This document shows positions 39,901 through 54,200 of a stretch of 64,000 nucleotides of DNA, one piece after another. Below the pieces are notes generated by a model. That model did not search any database. It was given only the letters and a program-made list of their open reading frames with translations, and had not been told where the DNA came from. Origin of the DNA: Eledone cirrhosa (lineage: Eukaryota > Mollusca > Cephalopoda > Octopoda > Eledonidae); NCBI GenBank assembly GCA_964016885.1, contig OZ024743.1, positions 165,153,732 through 165,217,731 on the forward strand, read 5' to 3'. A program made the position numbers and the translations under genes. The stretch's first letter is position 1; each line of letters begins with the position of its first letter.

Positions 39901-42235
39901 TATATTTCATTAGGAATATAGTAACAAAAGGATTAGCATTCAACCCTCTAAAGTGGTAGGTGTTAGAGTCACGATAAGATGCTCCCAGCACATGCTGTAA
40001 AGTGGTTGGTATTAGGAAGAGCATCTAACCATAGAAACCAAACCAAAACAACATTCAAGCATAATCTAGTCGCCTGACTGGTCTGGCCTCGGCACATGAC
40101 AACCATTTAAACCATGCAAACAAGGAAAATAGACATTAAACAGTGATAAAGACGACTGATTTCTTTCAATCAGACAAAAAATGGATGGGAGGGAATACAG
40201 TCAACGGAACTAGTGATGAAACATATTTCAATCAGGGCTATATTATTCATAAAGCTAACTAGGCCCCATAGGGACTAGGAGCCGGTCAATTCTTTTTGTT
40301 AAAGTACTGTTTCTGGAATGAAAGATTGAAGTGCCAAGGGTGGTAGGAATACCTGAAAATCTAGCCATGGATTAATACAGGCTAGATTCCAGTATCTATA
40401 ATGGACACTATATGTTAACTGGTGTGTGTATGTGTATGTACCTGTAACTCCTGATAAAGTCATAAGGGCACCATAGTGACATACAATATTTGTTGGACAT
40501 TTTTAAAACCTGGCAGAGTTCATCTCTCAAGAGCTGCTCATAGCTAATTTCTTCCAGAGAAAATGAGAAGGATAGGAGAAAGTGAGAAAGAGATATAGAA
40601 GAAGAATCTACCCCAGTACTGGACTGGTACTTTTTTCATCAACTGTGAATGGATGAAAAGCAAAGTTGACCACAGTGAGAAATTCACTCAAAGGACAGAG
40701 AGCCAGAACAAATATCAGAAAACATTCTATTCAATGTTCTAATATTTCTGTTAATTTATCATCTATACTCATAGTTAATTAACTGCTTGAGTGCCTAAAA
40801 TGTACTGATACATCTTTTACTTCCCACTCTCCTTGAATGCCAAAAATGTACTGCTATATTTGATTTTAGTTTGCGAAGCACAGGCCACCCAGACAAAGTA
40901 AATAAAGTAAATTTGATCAAAATATCTCTTTCATTTTATTTTTAACAATTTGTTTGAAAAATGTACTAGCACTCAAAGAGTTAAGTGTTACCTCAATGTC
41001 TGATATGAGCTTTTGTTAATAAGGTTATGATTTTTCTAAGTACTAACCACATTTTTATGATGAGGTTAATAGTTGAATAAATAATAATCTTATGAAATCA
41101 AATTCTTTAAGAATGGTGATATGTCAATTTGCAGACCAATCCAAACCAACCCATAACATGGAAAGATAGGTCTTAATCCTGATAAGACAATTAAACTAAG
41201 AATGAAAACATTGCTCCACTTAAAGACTAAAGTAGGAAGACTTACTAATTGTTCTCTATTTTTAATTATTTATATTTCTACATTATGCTTTGTGAATATT
41301 TAAATAAATTTTACAATTTAGGTGCAAAATGTGCCAAAATAGGAATATGGTTCTAATGTTTAGACCACATACCTGGTTAGTTTGCTTTTCCAGATCATCC
41401 CATGGCTGGTTGCTTTTCAAATTCTAGAAAATAAATGAAACTTAGAGGAATTTTATAATCCATGAAAATACATAAAAAAATGTATTATAATGTATATCAT
41501 CATCATCATCATTATTTAATGTCAATTTTTCCACGTTTGTATGAGTTAGATAAGTTGTCATGTTACGAGACAAGTCAGGTCTGGATACTACATCTTGTTT
41601 ATACAGATCTGTATATTCAGGCCTGGTTTCTACAGCTGGATGCCCTTTCTAAAGCCAACTACATGACAGTGTGGACTGGGTGCTTTTTGACATGCTACCA
41701 GCATGACCACCTTACAGGGTGGACTGGGTGCTTTTTCTCATGTCACCAAGACGACCTCCTTACAGGATGGACTGGGTGCTTTTGTTGTTGTGGTACCAAA
41801 TCAGCATACAGCGTGGACTTAGTGCTTTTTGTTGTGACAATGGAATTGTGTGAGACCAGATATACAGCATGTCCAATTTTCATACATGTATACATGGGTT
41901 AGGCAAGGGAGATGATTAGGAGGGGATATATATATGGTATAGTATGGTATGGTCCCATAACCCCTGATAGAGTTGTAGGGATACTGTATTAAACATACAA
42001 CATTTTAAGCCTGATGGAGCCCATCCCTCTCCAGGCCTGAGTACAGCAGATTTCTTCCAGAGAGTGGAAGAATCGACCTCAGTACTTGACTGGTACTTTT
42101 TTTATCGACCTCAAAAGGATGAAAGGCAAAGTTGACCTCAGCAGGATTTTAACTCAGAGAGCAGAGAGCTGGAACGAATACCATAAAGCATTCTATCCTA
42201 TGTTCTAATGACTCTGCCAATTCGCCGCATATATA

Positions 42236-42287
<52 letters not shown>

Positions 42288-45200
42288 AGGTAAAAAGAGC
42301 ATTAACACGGGCAAGCAATATAATAGGGTTTATTTCAAGTATTAACATGTTTCATTGCCAGGTGTTCAATTGATTTTTGTCTTGAAACCGCTATCATCAA
42401 TAATCGGTTGGCAATTGTGAAAACTTGATTTTAAATACATAAAGTAATATAATGTGCCCAGCGAAATTTCGAAATACAGTGCCAAGTTTGTAAAAATAAC
42501 ATAAACATCAAAAATATAAAAATAAATGGTGAAAAAATTACATAAATAGTAAAATTGAACACACGATCGACTGTAAACATAAATGGGCAAACACGTTCTT
42601 AAACTAGAAACCACAATAGACGGGATTAGATCCACTAACCTTACTGTTCATATCTCCCAGACTATATTTAAATGCTTAACGTAGTTTGACACCACAAATA
42701 ATATTAACTTAGTCTTATCACACGCATATTTGGTCCTCTTAATCTATCATCATTTTAATGACACCATAAACTACGATAAGCCTGTCACCGGAATAGAGCA
42801 ATTATGTACAGCTAAAATTATACATCACCCTTGATTAGCTGAAATGACCACGGGCACTTGACCAATCAGCATTAAGTGCCATTGACCACAGTTCACCACA
42901 CCCATCTTAAACTTTTAATCCAAGACACTATATTTTCATTTACAATATTCCACCCACTTCCATGTTTTCTCATTTTCTTACTTTCTGTAGTCTTCTATTC
43001 TATTATACTTATCTCCCCACCCTCCCTCGGGTATGCAATTTTCGCTCCATTCATTTTTATATTTTTGATGTTCTGTCTGCTCTTCATTTTGAGAGAAAGG
43101 CCTTTTGTAGCTAGCAGTGGTAGTAGCTCCCTGAACTTCTCCCATCCCATTCTTACTCTGGCTTCTGTACTTTCAGAACACCCACCTCCACTGCTAATTC
43201 AGTCACCCAGGTAGCAGAAGCTATCTACTGTTTCTACCAAGCCATCCCAGAATTTGATAGTGCTTGTTTCCTGTGGTTGTTTGTTACTTAATGTTTTGGT
43301 GCTACCACTACATGTAAAGGCTACAAACTTAGCTAAACTGCCTCTCTTGTGTACCCATAGTTTGTATTTGGGGCAGAGGATGGGATTTCTACCTACACCT
43401 TTCTTACATAATGAAGAAGGCCATTTACTGAGAGGATCAGGATTCTGTTTTCTGTTCTATTTACTAGGACCTTAGTCTTTGTCACGTTGACTTCAAGACC
43501 CCTTGTTTCTAGGCTTTGCTTCAATATTTGGAATTTCTTCTCTAGTTCCGCCATAGATTTTGCTATGAGTGTGAGATCATCTGCATACAGGAGTTCCCAA
43601 AGGCAGCCAGTCTTAAACTCCTCTGTTATAGACTGTAGTACGATGATAAAAAGGAGAGGGCTAAGAACAGAGCCCAGGTGGATGCCAACCTGTACGCTAA
43701 ATTGCTCACTATAGTGATTGTTAATTCTAACTTTGCTGACTGCTCCCCTATACATGGCTTATACTGCTATCACAAGCCACTCATCTACTCCTAGTTTTCT
43801 AAGAGCCCAACAGATTATGGTATGGGGCACTCTGTCGAAGGCTTTTTCCAGATCGACAAATGTCAGTTAGAGCTGCTTACTTTTAGCTAGGTACTTTTCC
43901 TGTAACTGCCTCACAAGGAAGAGAGCATCAGTGGTGCTTTTTCTTAGCACAAACCCAAACTGCATCTCATCTAGATTTACGCGGTCCCTCATCAGCTTTG
44001 CTATAACTCTTTCTGTTACTTTCATGACCTGGTCCACCAGTTTGGTTCCTCAATAGTTTCCTCTATTTAGGGCATATCCTTTACCCTTGTAACAGTTGAC
44101 AATGATGCTGCTATGACAATCATTTGGCATGAAACCACCTAATATTATTTGGGTTACAATATATGTGGTTAAGGTGTGACCTACCGACCCAGATGCTTTC
44201 AGCATCTCGGCAACTATTCCTGATAGACCAGCTGCTTTCCTTAATAACCTTACTACACTGCTACTGACTTGTACAGCTTAGGGCTATGGGGTCTTCTTGG
44301 CGTAGGGTCTCTTTCTCCAATGAATTCTCCTCATTCAGTAATCTTTCATAGTGGCTCTTTCACACAGCTTTCTTCTTGGTGTTTGTGAGAGTAAGAGCGC
44401 CTTCATCATCCCAGACACACTTCTCACCAATGATATTGCAATTCTCTCTGATGCACTGCTTCACAATCCTAAACACCTCCTGTTTTTGGTTCTCATGCTG
44501 CAAAACATGCTTGAATTTTTTATCCTCTGCTTCCCTCCTTGCGAAGTATACTTGTCGTCTAGCTTGCTGCCTAGCTTCTCTCTCTCTTTCATCATCATCA
44601 TCGTTTAACGTCTATCTTCTACGCTAGCATGGGTTAGACGAAGCATGGGATCGTTTAACATCTATCTTCCACGCTAGCATGGGTTAGACGGGTTTGTCCC
44701 ACTTGAGGCAAGTTGGGTCGGGTGACTGTGTCTCATTCATATAGGACAGTTTCTGGCTGGTTTCTATGGCTGGATGCCCTTCCTAATACCAACCACATTT
44801 ACAGTGTGTGCTGAGTGTTTTTTACTGTGTCTCCTACACGGCCACTTTACAGTGTGGACTGGGTGCTTTTTGTCGTGACACCTACATGACCACTTCACAG
44901 TGTGAGCTAGATGTTTTGTGGTACCAACATAACTTTACAGAGAAAGGGTAGTGTGGGCAGAAGTGGGAGGAAGGTGTAGGAGGTGTGGGGTGTATATTGG
45001 ATTAAGAGGTGCCTACTGACTGTAGGTTTAAGTTCATACACAAGGGCAGGTGGGTCTTCCGTATTACTACATAGTGCCAAAGATTTTGATCCTGTGACAT
45101 TGTCTTAGGGAGGTTAGCTTTTATCACCTCGCCCCAAGTTTTTCTGGGTCAAGCCACTCAGTAGCTTCCATCAATTTTGATCACCCTGCACTTTTTTATA

Positions 45201-48200
45201 AGCTGTCGTTCTTTATACGCATCACATGATTTACCAACGTAGTCTCCTCTCAAGTAAACAGCAACTGATCTCTCTTATGCTTAAATTCTCACTTAGTTCG
45301 TTTACATTTTGCCATTCATGTACTATTATACATCCATTGGAACATGCATGCTTTGTTCCTTTCCAATCTGCATAGATCCTCTGCACACAATACCCAGGTC
45401 TCACTACCATGTAACAGTGTTGTTAGTATACACGCATCATACAATCTGCCTTTCTTTTTTAGAGAGAAACTTTTTGTGGCCAACAATGGTATTAGCTCTG
45501 AACTTTTTCCATCCCGTTCTAACTCTGGCTACTGTACTTTCAGAATACCCTCCTCCACTGCTGATATATATATAAATATATATATATATATGTGTTTGTG
45601 TGAAGTTCAGAGGAAATGTATGTTCAGATAAGAAAAATAAAAGTAAATACAGCTTAGAGAATCAGGTAAAGATCCTTTATAGACTGAAAAAAGTTGCCAG
45701 CAACTGCTGCTGGAAAAGTGGACATAAAAACAATAATGATTCACCTTTCCTGTCCAACCCGTACATGCTCTTGCACAATCCTGCTACAACAGTAAAACGC
45801 TCCCAGCCCACCATGTAAGGTGATAATTCTGGTGCCACGACAATAATAAAAAGTACCCAGTCTACCATGTAAGGTGATTGTGCTAGTACCATGCCAAAAA
45901 TCATTCAGTCCACCCTACTATGTGGTCATATTGGTGCCACAATGAAAAGAACGCTGCCCAGCCTGTAAAGTGGTAGTAGTGGTGCCATAAAAAAAGCTTC
46001 CAGTACATGCTATAATGTGGTTGGCATTCAGAAGAGCACCCAGCTGTAGAAACCAAGCCAAAAATAGATCTATATGAGCAATGACATGACAACCCATCTA
46101 ACCCATGCAAGTATGGAAAATAGACATTAAATGATGATGATGGTGCGTTGAAACCTATTGTGTATATATGTGTCTCCATATGCCTTTGCATAGTCATGGC
46201 TGGTGCAGCTGGTGGTATCTGCTTATGCCCAACAGCTCAGTGATTTGGCATGCAAAGTTCAGTGGAATAAGTATTTAACTTTAAAAAAAAGTAATGGTTA
46301 GCACCAGGAAGAATATCATGCAGTAGAATACTGTTGGCCTATACAGATTTATCATTATATAAAAACCAATGAAATGCATTTAGCCCTTTTGATACCCATC
46401 CACCTGAATCTACCCCTGGTTCTACAATAGTTTATTTTCAAGTGTTTATATGTATCCAGAAAAAAATTTTCTATCATAATTTCATCTAAGAACTTTTGTA
46501 AAATAATGCTCCAAACACCAACTTAATAATGAGCGGGTTAACTATATTACCAAATACTTCCAAATTCTTGATTATATTCAAAATGATTCTTTTGTTAAGA
46601 ATCTGACAATAAAAGGGTTAAACCTGTAAATCTGATGTCAACTGTTTCACTTGGGACATAGCTTCTTGGTACAGTTCTGTCACTGTTTCTTTTTCCTGGA
46701 AAAAGAACAACAAAAACGATTTGTGAAAGCATATTAACTGCCATTATATAAAATAGGCAAAGTCAACCTCGGCGAGTTCAAATCCCGCCGAGGTTGACTT
46801 TGCCTTTCATCCTTACGGGGTCGATAAAATAAAGTACCAGTAATGCACTGGGTAATTGCTGGCCTTGTGCCTAAAGTAGAAACAATTATATAAAATAGGT
46901 AGGTCTGAGTTCAAATCCCGCCGAGGTTAACTTAGCCTTTCATCCCTACGGGGTCGATAAAATGAAGTACCAGTAATACACTGGGATAATTGCTGGTCTT
47001 GTGCCAAATGTAGAAACAATTATATAAAATAGGTAGGGAAGATGTATGGCCTAGAAATTAGGGTGTTTAATTTACCATCATAAGATTATGGGCTCAATTC
47101 CTGCACCAGGCAGTACATTGTATTTTTAAGCAGGGCCCCTATCATTACAATGCTTGAGAAACCTTGGATGAGGCCAGCTAAACCTCATAGGTGTGAGCTA
47201 TTAATTTCATTTCATTTAATTTCATCTAAGAAATCCTTACATGGTGGATTGGGTGCTTTTTATTGCAGATTTGGATGGAGGATGGAAACTCTACTATTCA
47301 GGTATAGCACCAGAAATGACTGCACAGGCAGGAGTGGGGACACTCACAAGCCCCCGGCTGGCAGAATGTGTTATGGACTGTATTCCATTAGTAGGGAGGA
47401 TTTGCCTCTTGAAGCTTAGGCTGAAAGATAGGATGTTGTGGGTGGTGCAAGTTTATGTGCCAAACAAAGAATCTGAATACAGGTCCTTCCTTGATGAAGA
47501 TACTGCAGCATTAGATGTAGTTAAGGCTGAGTCATATCCTAATGGGAGACTTCAATGCTCATGTTGGCACTGGTGATCTGACATGGAAAGGAGTGATTGG
47601 AAGGAATGGTGACCCCGATTTAAATGAATATCTTTTCCTTTTTTTATTTTTCCAGCTTTTATGTAAATGATTTGTGTGCTGAACCTCAGTTGGTTTCAAC
47701 GGCAAGTGTTCCAGTTGATTGAACAATGGAACAGCCTGATTGTGAAATTAATGTGCCAGTGGCTGAGCATTCCACAAACGTGTACATTTAATGTAATACT
47801 CAGAAATATTTAGTGCGACACAGTGTGGGACAAGGCTGGCCTTTTGAATTTACAGGTACAACTCATTTTTGCCAGCTGTGTGAACTGGGGCAATGTGAAA
47901 TAAAGTGTCTTGTTCAAAGACATAATACACTGCTGATAACTGAACTCCTGACTTTATAATTATGAGCCAAACACCCTAACCACTAAGCCTTGCACCTTCA
48001 CAAATAATTTATAGTAAAAAAAAAATTAAAAATAGTAACATAAAATAAAGAGGAGTCTTGGATTGCCTTTGTAAGTAATACCAAGTGTTTCTTAATATTT
48101 CTTAATAATTTATAGCTAAAAAAACACAAAAATAAAATAAAATAAAAAGGTGTCTTGGATTACCTTTGTAAGTAATACCAACTGTTTCTTAATATTCTCA

Positions 48201-51200
48201 ACTGCTTTCTGATCAGAGTCTGTCTCTTTGATAATTTCAGGCAAAGTATCAGCTTCCAATTCTAGTGTTTCTTTTAAACGCTTCCTCAAACTTTAAAATA
48301 TTCAAATCAATAATTTTAAATTATTACAAAGATATCATATGAAGGAACATTAAAATAAAAGATAAGTGTGGTACATTTGTTTTTTGTGTTTTTTTAATTT
48401 TTGGTTAAAAAGTTCATTTCCTGATCATTAGATCCCAGGGTCAATTCCACCGTGTGGCATCTTGGGCAAGTGTTATTTACCATAATCTCAAGTCAACCCA
48501 TGCTCTGTGAATGAAACTGGATAGATGGAAACTGTTTGGAGGCCTGTTGAATAGACTGTACCTGTAATTTAAAGGGCCAGCCTTGTCACACTGAATCATC
48601 ATCATCACCGTTTTATGTCCATTCTTCCACGCTAGCATGGGTTAGACGGGTTGCGCTATTGTGGCCAATGCCAGGTTAGGTGACCATGTCTTGCTCATGC
48701 AGAACTGATTTTGGCTGGATTTCTACAGCTGGATGTCCTTCCTATCACCAACATCATTTACGATGAGTACTTGGTGCTTCTTACCGTGGCGCCTACACAA
48801 CCACTTTACAGTGGGAGGGGTGGGGGGCATACTGTCTATATGCTTCAGCTTGTACCTGTGGGAAGTCGGGTCTTCTGTATTACTGCGTAATGCCAGAGGT
48901 TTCAGTCCTGTGTCATTGCCTTTGAGAGGTGCAATTGGGAAGATCAGCTTTTATCACCTCGTCCAAGGTCTTCTTGGGTCTCCCCACTCCAAGGCTTCCA
49001 TCGACTTTTAGTGCTCTGACCCTTTTTATGCAGCTGTTATCCTTCATATGCATCACATGTTCATACCAATGTAATCTCCTCTCCTGCACACAGCCTTTGA
49101 TTCCTCTTATGCTTACTCTCTCTCTCAATTTGTTTATGCTTTGCCGTTCGTGTATTACACATCCATCGGAGCATGCAAATTTCATTTCTTTCTAATCTAC
49201 GCAAGTCTTCTACACACAGTGCCCAGGACTCACTACCATGTAACATTGTTGTTTGTATGCATGCATCATACAGTCTGCCTTTGATTTTGAGGGAAAAGCC
49301 TTTTGCATCTAGCAGTGGTAGTAGCTCCCTGAACTTCTTCCATCCCGTTCTTACACTGGTTATTGTACTTTCAGAACACTCACCTCCACCGCTAATTCGG
49401 TCACCTAGGTAGCAGAGCTGTCTACTGTTTCTACCAAGCCTTCCCAGAATTTGATAGTGCTTGAAGAGGTAACCACCACACCAAACAAGGGGTAACCACC
49501 ACACCATACAAGGAGTAACCACTACGCCAAAGAAGAGGTAACCACCACACCAAGCACATGGTAACTACCACGCCAAACTAGGGGTAACCACCACTCCAAC
49601 CATACAATTACTTTGTTTAATGTTGTGCTGAAGATTGACTTTTGGTCTTTCTTTCACATGCCCCTGCTCTTTCTTTTCTAAGTCCAATACATTATGACAC
49701 TATAGATCTAATGATATCCCATCTCTAGTGAAAGCACGGTATATTGCCATTCTTGTGCCTCACAAGATACTCCTTCAATCTGTTATATTGTATCTCTTTG
49801 CCTTCCCAAAGAAACTTCAATTCAATAAGGATGTTTTTTTCAAATCAGGCCATGCTATAAGATCAGGGTGTTGCTTCATTATTACAATTTAACTTAGGAA
49901 TATATTTCATTAGTAATTTTATAGCATAACTTACTCATCATTTTCTTTTAAAACTTTTTGTAAATCCTCTTTTAGTGATTTAAACTCTTCCGAGGAATGC
50001 TGAAAATAAAATTTAAAAAAATAAATGAATAAAAAACATTTCTATTTTTAACACAAAAAAATGATGAATAATCAACATTGTCTCAAGGATAAGGTCACTT
50101 CCATTACTCAAAAGGTACTGAGAGTTAATAAAACACTCATCAATTTTGCAGTGTTGTTACTGCTTAAGGTAGTGAGGTATGCTTACCATGTAGAATTTTA
50201 TTAACATCTATGTACAGTTATCTATAGTCTCTTAAAACTACATATAGCCCAGTAATCATCATCGTTTTAGTCTGTTTCTCCATGTTTGTTTAGGAGAGAT
50301 GGTCACCATTTTAGAAGGCTGCGTTGTTTTACGATTTAGAGGGGAGTTCGTTTCCCTAGCTTGGCTGCTAGAACATCTCTTCTATTTGTTGTTAGGTGTA
50401 GGTAAACAATTAAGCAAAAAGAACATACCTCGAGATTATATATACATGAGCATTTTAATCAGAGCAATAAACAAAACAGGTTATCATATCAGTTGCTCCT
50501 TGATTGGTAATTCATAATTATCATTAAGTGGCGGTGTTCAAATATCCCGTGACCGCATGGTGCAATATCACTGTTTCGCCACAGTGAAATACGTCTGGTC
50601 GCCTCAAGAGACAAAGTCGAAGAGTGTGTATTTAGCTACTGACGTCAGAACTAAGGGCAGTTAATCAACTGCCTCAAAAGTCAAAGCTAGGTGGCGTGAT
50701 CTTCTACATGGCCTGCCCCCAGATTTTTAGAAAAAGAAATAAAAGTCAGTTCATCGGACCATGTATCTAGAAAAACGATGAGCAACTAGCAAAAACCCCA
50801 AACCAAGGAGCAATCAGCCCAACCGAGGATGAAGGGCACAACAAATTTTAAAAAAAACATATGAAACAAGCATGCAAGAACGAGAAATAAATAAAATGTA
50901 AATACAATTTTTAAAAGTTCAAATAGAAAATACAGGATTAAAGAGCCGCACAATAGCAGCTTAAAAATATACCATGCTACAGTTTTTTTGGCCAATGAAC
51001 CCTCCGACCGGAACGGGTCGTAGTCTTATATCTTGGTGATGGGGGGACGAAGAAGCAGATGTGTGTATGAAAGAAAAAGACGGTCGGCGTTTGTGGCTCA
51101 GGTGCGATAGCATCTGTGTCCAAATGTGCTCGTTTGAGTCTATCAATAGAAACCGTCTCTCTGGAACCCTTAATGTCTACAGTGAAATGTTTCTCTGAAC

Positions 51201-54200
51201 GAGCTAATACACGGTAGGGTCCAGAGTATGGTTGTGTGAGAGGTGTTCTCACAAACACATGGGTTCACGAGGCAATATCCCTCGGCCTGCAGATTTTACA
51301 GTTTGCTTCCTCGTATCCATCGGCGGCAGGTCCTGAAAATAAGAACGCAGACGGGATACGTAGGAAAGTGGATCTTGTTCAGCAAGATCAACAGGGGCAA
51401 GCATTTGCCCAGGTAACGCTAGAGGAGCACCATATAACAATTTGGCAGGGGAGAACCCAAGGTCCTCCTTTATTGTTGACCGAATCCCCAACAACACAAT
51501 AGGGAGGTACTCGCTCCAACACGTAGAGTCAGGAGAAGTCCGTAGAGCGGCTTTCAGTTGTCGGTGGAAGCGCTCTACCATTCCATTAGAGGCAGGATGA
51601 TATGCAGTCGTTCGGATGCGTTTAGCGCCGATGATTTTCATTAATTCATGGAAGAGATTTGATTCAAACTGCCTTCCACGGTCCGTGGTAATTGACGTTG
51701 GCACTCCATATCGAGCGATCCATCCAGGGCATGCGCTGTCATCTCAGCAGTGATATCCCTCAAGGGGATGGCTTCAGGCCATCGCGAAAAACGATCGATA
51801 ACAGTCAATAAGTAATTGTAACCACCGCTGATGGGCCAAAGTCCCACGATGTGCACATGAATGTGGCGAAACCGGGCGTCCGGGTTACTAAAAGTACCTA
51901 GAGGAGTCTTACATGCCTGTGAACTTTTGATTTCTGGCAAGCAACACAGGAACGGCACCAGACAGTAATATCACGTCTCATATTTGGCCAGAAGAATCTA
52001 GCCGTTATGAGTTTTACTGTGGCAGAAGATCCTGGATGTGAAATGCCGTGTAAAACAAGAAACACAGTTTGACGATGGTTCAACGGAACAAAAGGGCGTG
52101 GCGCATCCAAAGAGACGTCGCAGAGGATCCGTCTGTCTGCGGTTGATAAAGGTAGGTATTTCATCCTGCAATTCACAAATTCAGGCGATGTAACATCCAA
52201 CGATTCGAGGGTAGGCTGATCAGCTGCCAAGCGATTCAAATCTATGTCATCGGACGACGAGACCGAAGTATCGGCAAACGAGACAGGGCATCGGCCGCTG
52301 TATTCATAGAACCCGGAATAAGTCGAATATCATTAGTAAATTGAGAGATGAGGTCGAGATGTCTAGTTTCTTTGGTCGAGTATTTGTCGGCCTTTGCTTG
52401 CAAGGTGAATGTCAATGGCTTGAGGTCCGTGAAGATGGTGAACATTCTTCCTTCAAGCATGTGCGAAAAATGCTTCACCGATAAGTATATAGCTAACAAC
52501 TCCCGTCCAAAGGTACTGTAGCGGGTTTCGGCAGGTTTCAGCTTCCTGGAGAAAAATTCCAACGGTTGCTGTTGATCATTCTTACTTTGTTGTAAAACTG
52601 CGCCCACAGCAGTATCCGACGCATCAACACAAAGCGAAAGCTTAGTGTTGGACACTGGGTGAGCCAGCAAAGATGCATTGGCTAGAGCAATTTTCGCATT
52701 CTCAAAATCCTCGAGCTGAGTTTCATTCAAAGAAATGTCTTTATTTTTCTTTCGGCAATTTTTCAAAATTTCCGTCAAAGAGAAGAGTAGCTTAGCACAA
52801 TTAGGCACAAACCGCCTATAAAAATTAATCAGCCCCAAGAATTGGCGCAACTGACGGAGTGAGGTTGGTGGAGGCAAATCCTCTATAGCTTTAACTCTCT
52901 CAGGAATAGGTCGAATACCGTCAGCGTCTATGACGTGACCCAAAAAATTCAGAGATTCGAACCAAAAACACATTTTGATGGATTAATCCGAACATTGTAA
53001 TCCTTCAAACGACAAAATAGAAGGTCCAGATGGCGCAAATGTTGCTCTGGAGAAGAGCTAGCAACAAGAAGATCATCAATATTTGTGTATACAAAGTCGA
53101 GGCCGCGAGTGACCTCATCCATAAATCGCTGGAAGGTGCTAGCAGCATTCCTTAACCCGAAAGGGATGGTGAGAAATTAAAAAGATCCAAATGGTGTAGT
53201 TATAGCCATTTTTGGGATGTCGTCTCTGTTGACAGGAATCTGGTTGTAGGCTCGTATCAAATAGAGTTTCGAAAAAAATGTTACAACCTTGCAACGAGGA
53301 TGCAAAATCCTGCAGATGAGGGATAGGATACCGATCCGGTACGGTCATCGAGTTCAATTGTCTATAATCCCCTGTGGGTCTCCAATCGCCAGAAGATTTT
53401 GGCATAATATGCAATGGAGATGCCCACGGACTCGTGGTAGGACGAATAATTCCGAGCTGCAGCATATGATCGAACTCGGACCGTGCTGCTTTCAGTTTGT
53501 CCGCTGGCAATCGACGGGAACGCGAAAAAACCGGAGCGCCAGTAGTAGTAATAAAATGCTCCGTGGAGTGGCCTGGATCAGTGACTCTAAAATTTTCATG
53601 AGTCAGTTGTGGGAACGATTTCAACAATCCATGATATGAGTTTCCGGAGTTAGCGATGAAGAATGTCGGGCTAACTGTAGAAAATTCCGCCGTCCTGCCA
53701 CAAAGAGAAAAACCAGTAATATCATCGACTAGGCGTTGGTGACGGACGTCCACCGTCAAAGAAAAATGGTGCAGGAAGTCCGCGCCCAAAATCAGGTATG
53801 GCAGATCAGCAACAGTGAAAACCCATTTGAAATCCCGACGAAGATTTCGGAACTGAAGAGGAAGCGAGATCTGTCCAAAAGTTCAGATTGGTGACTGGTT
53901 GACAGCTTGCAATTCAATCGACGACTCAGGAGGAGTAACTGTCATACAATTAACAGGCCAAATACTGCACGAAGCTCCTGTGTCCACTAGGAAGGCTCTT
54001 CCAGACAGGAGGTCCTCTATGAAGAAATAGTGGTTCTGTTGTGTCTCGCAGAGTTCACTTTCCGCCTTTAGTGACTCTGATCTACATTTCCCGAAGCTGA
54101 ATATTTACATGGAGGCCGGCAATGTTTTGCCTTCTCCGCGAAGATAGCATGATACCAGCAAAATAATGGATTGCTGGCGGGCGAAGTACTATGCTGACAT

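Noticed and set aside
51236..51502. Plus-strand frame inside the gypsy element
   Set aside because: Antisense to recognised integrase motifs; no family resemblance of its own.
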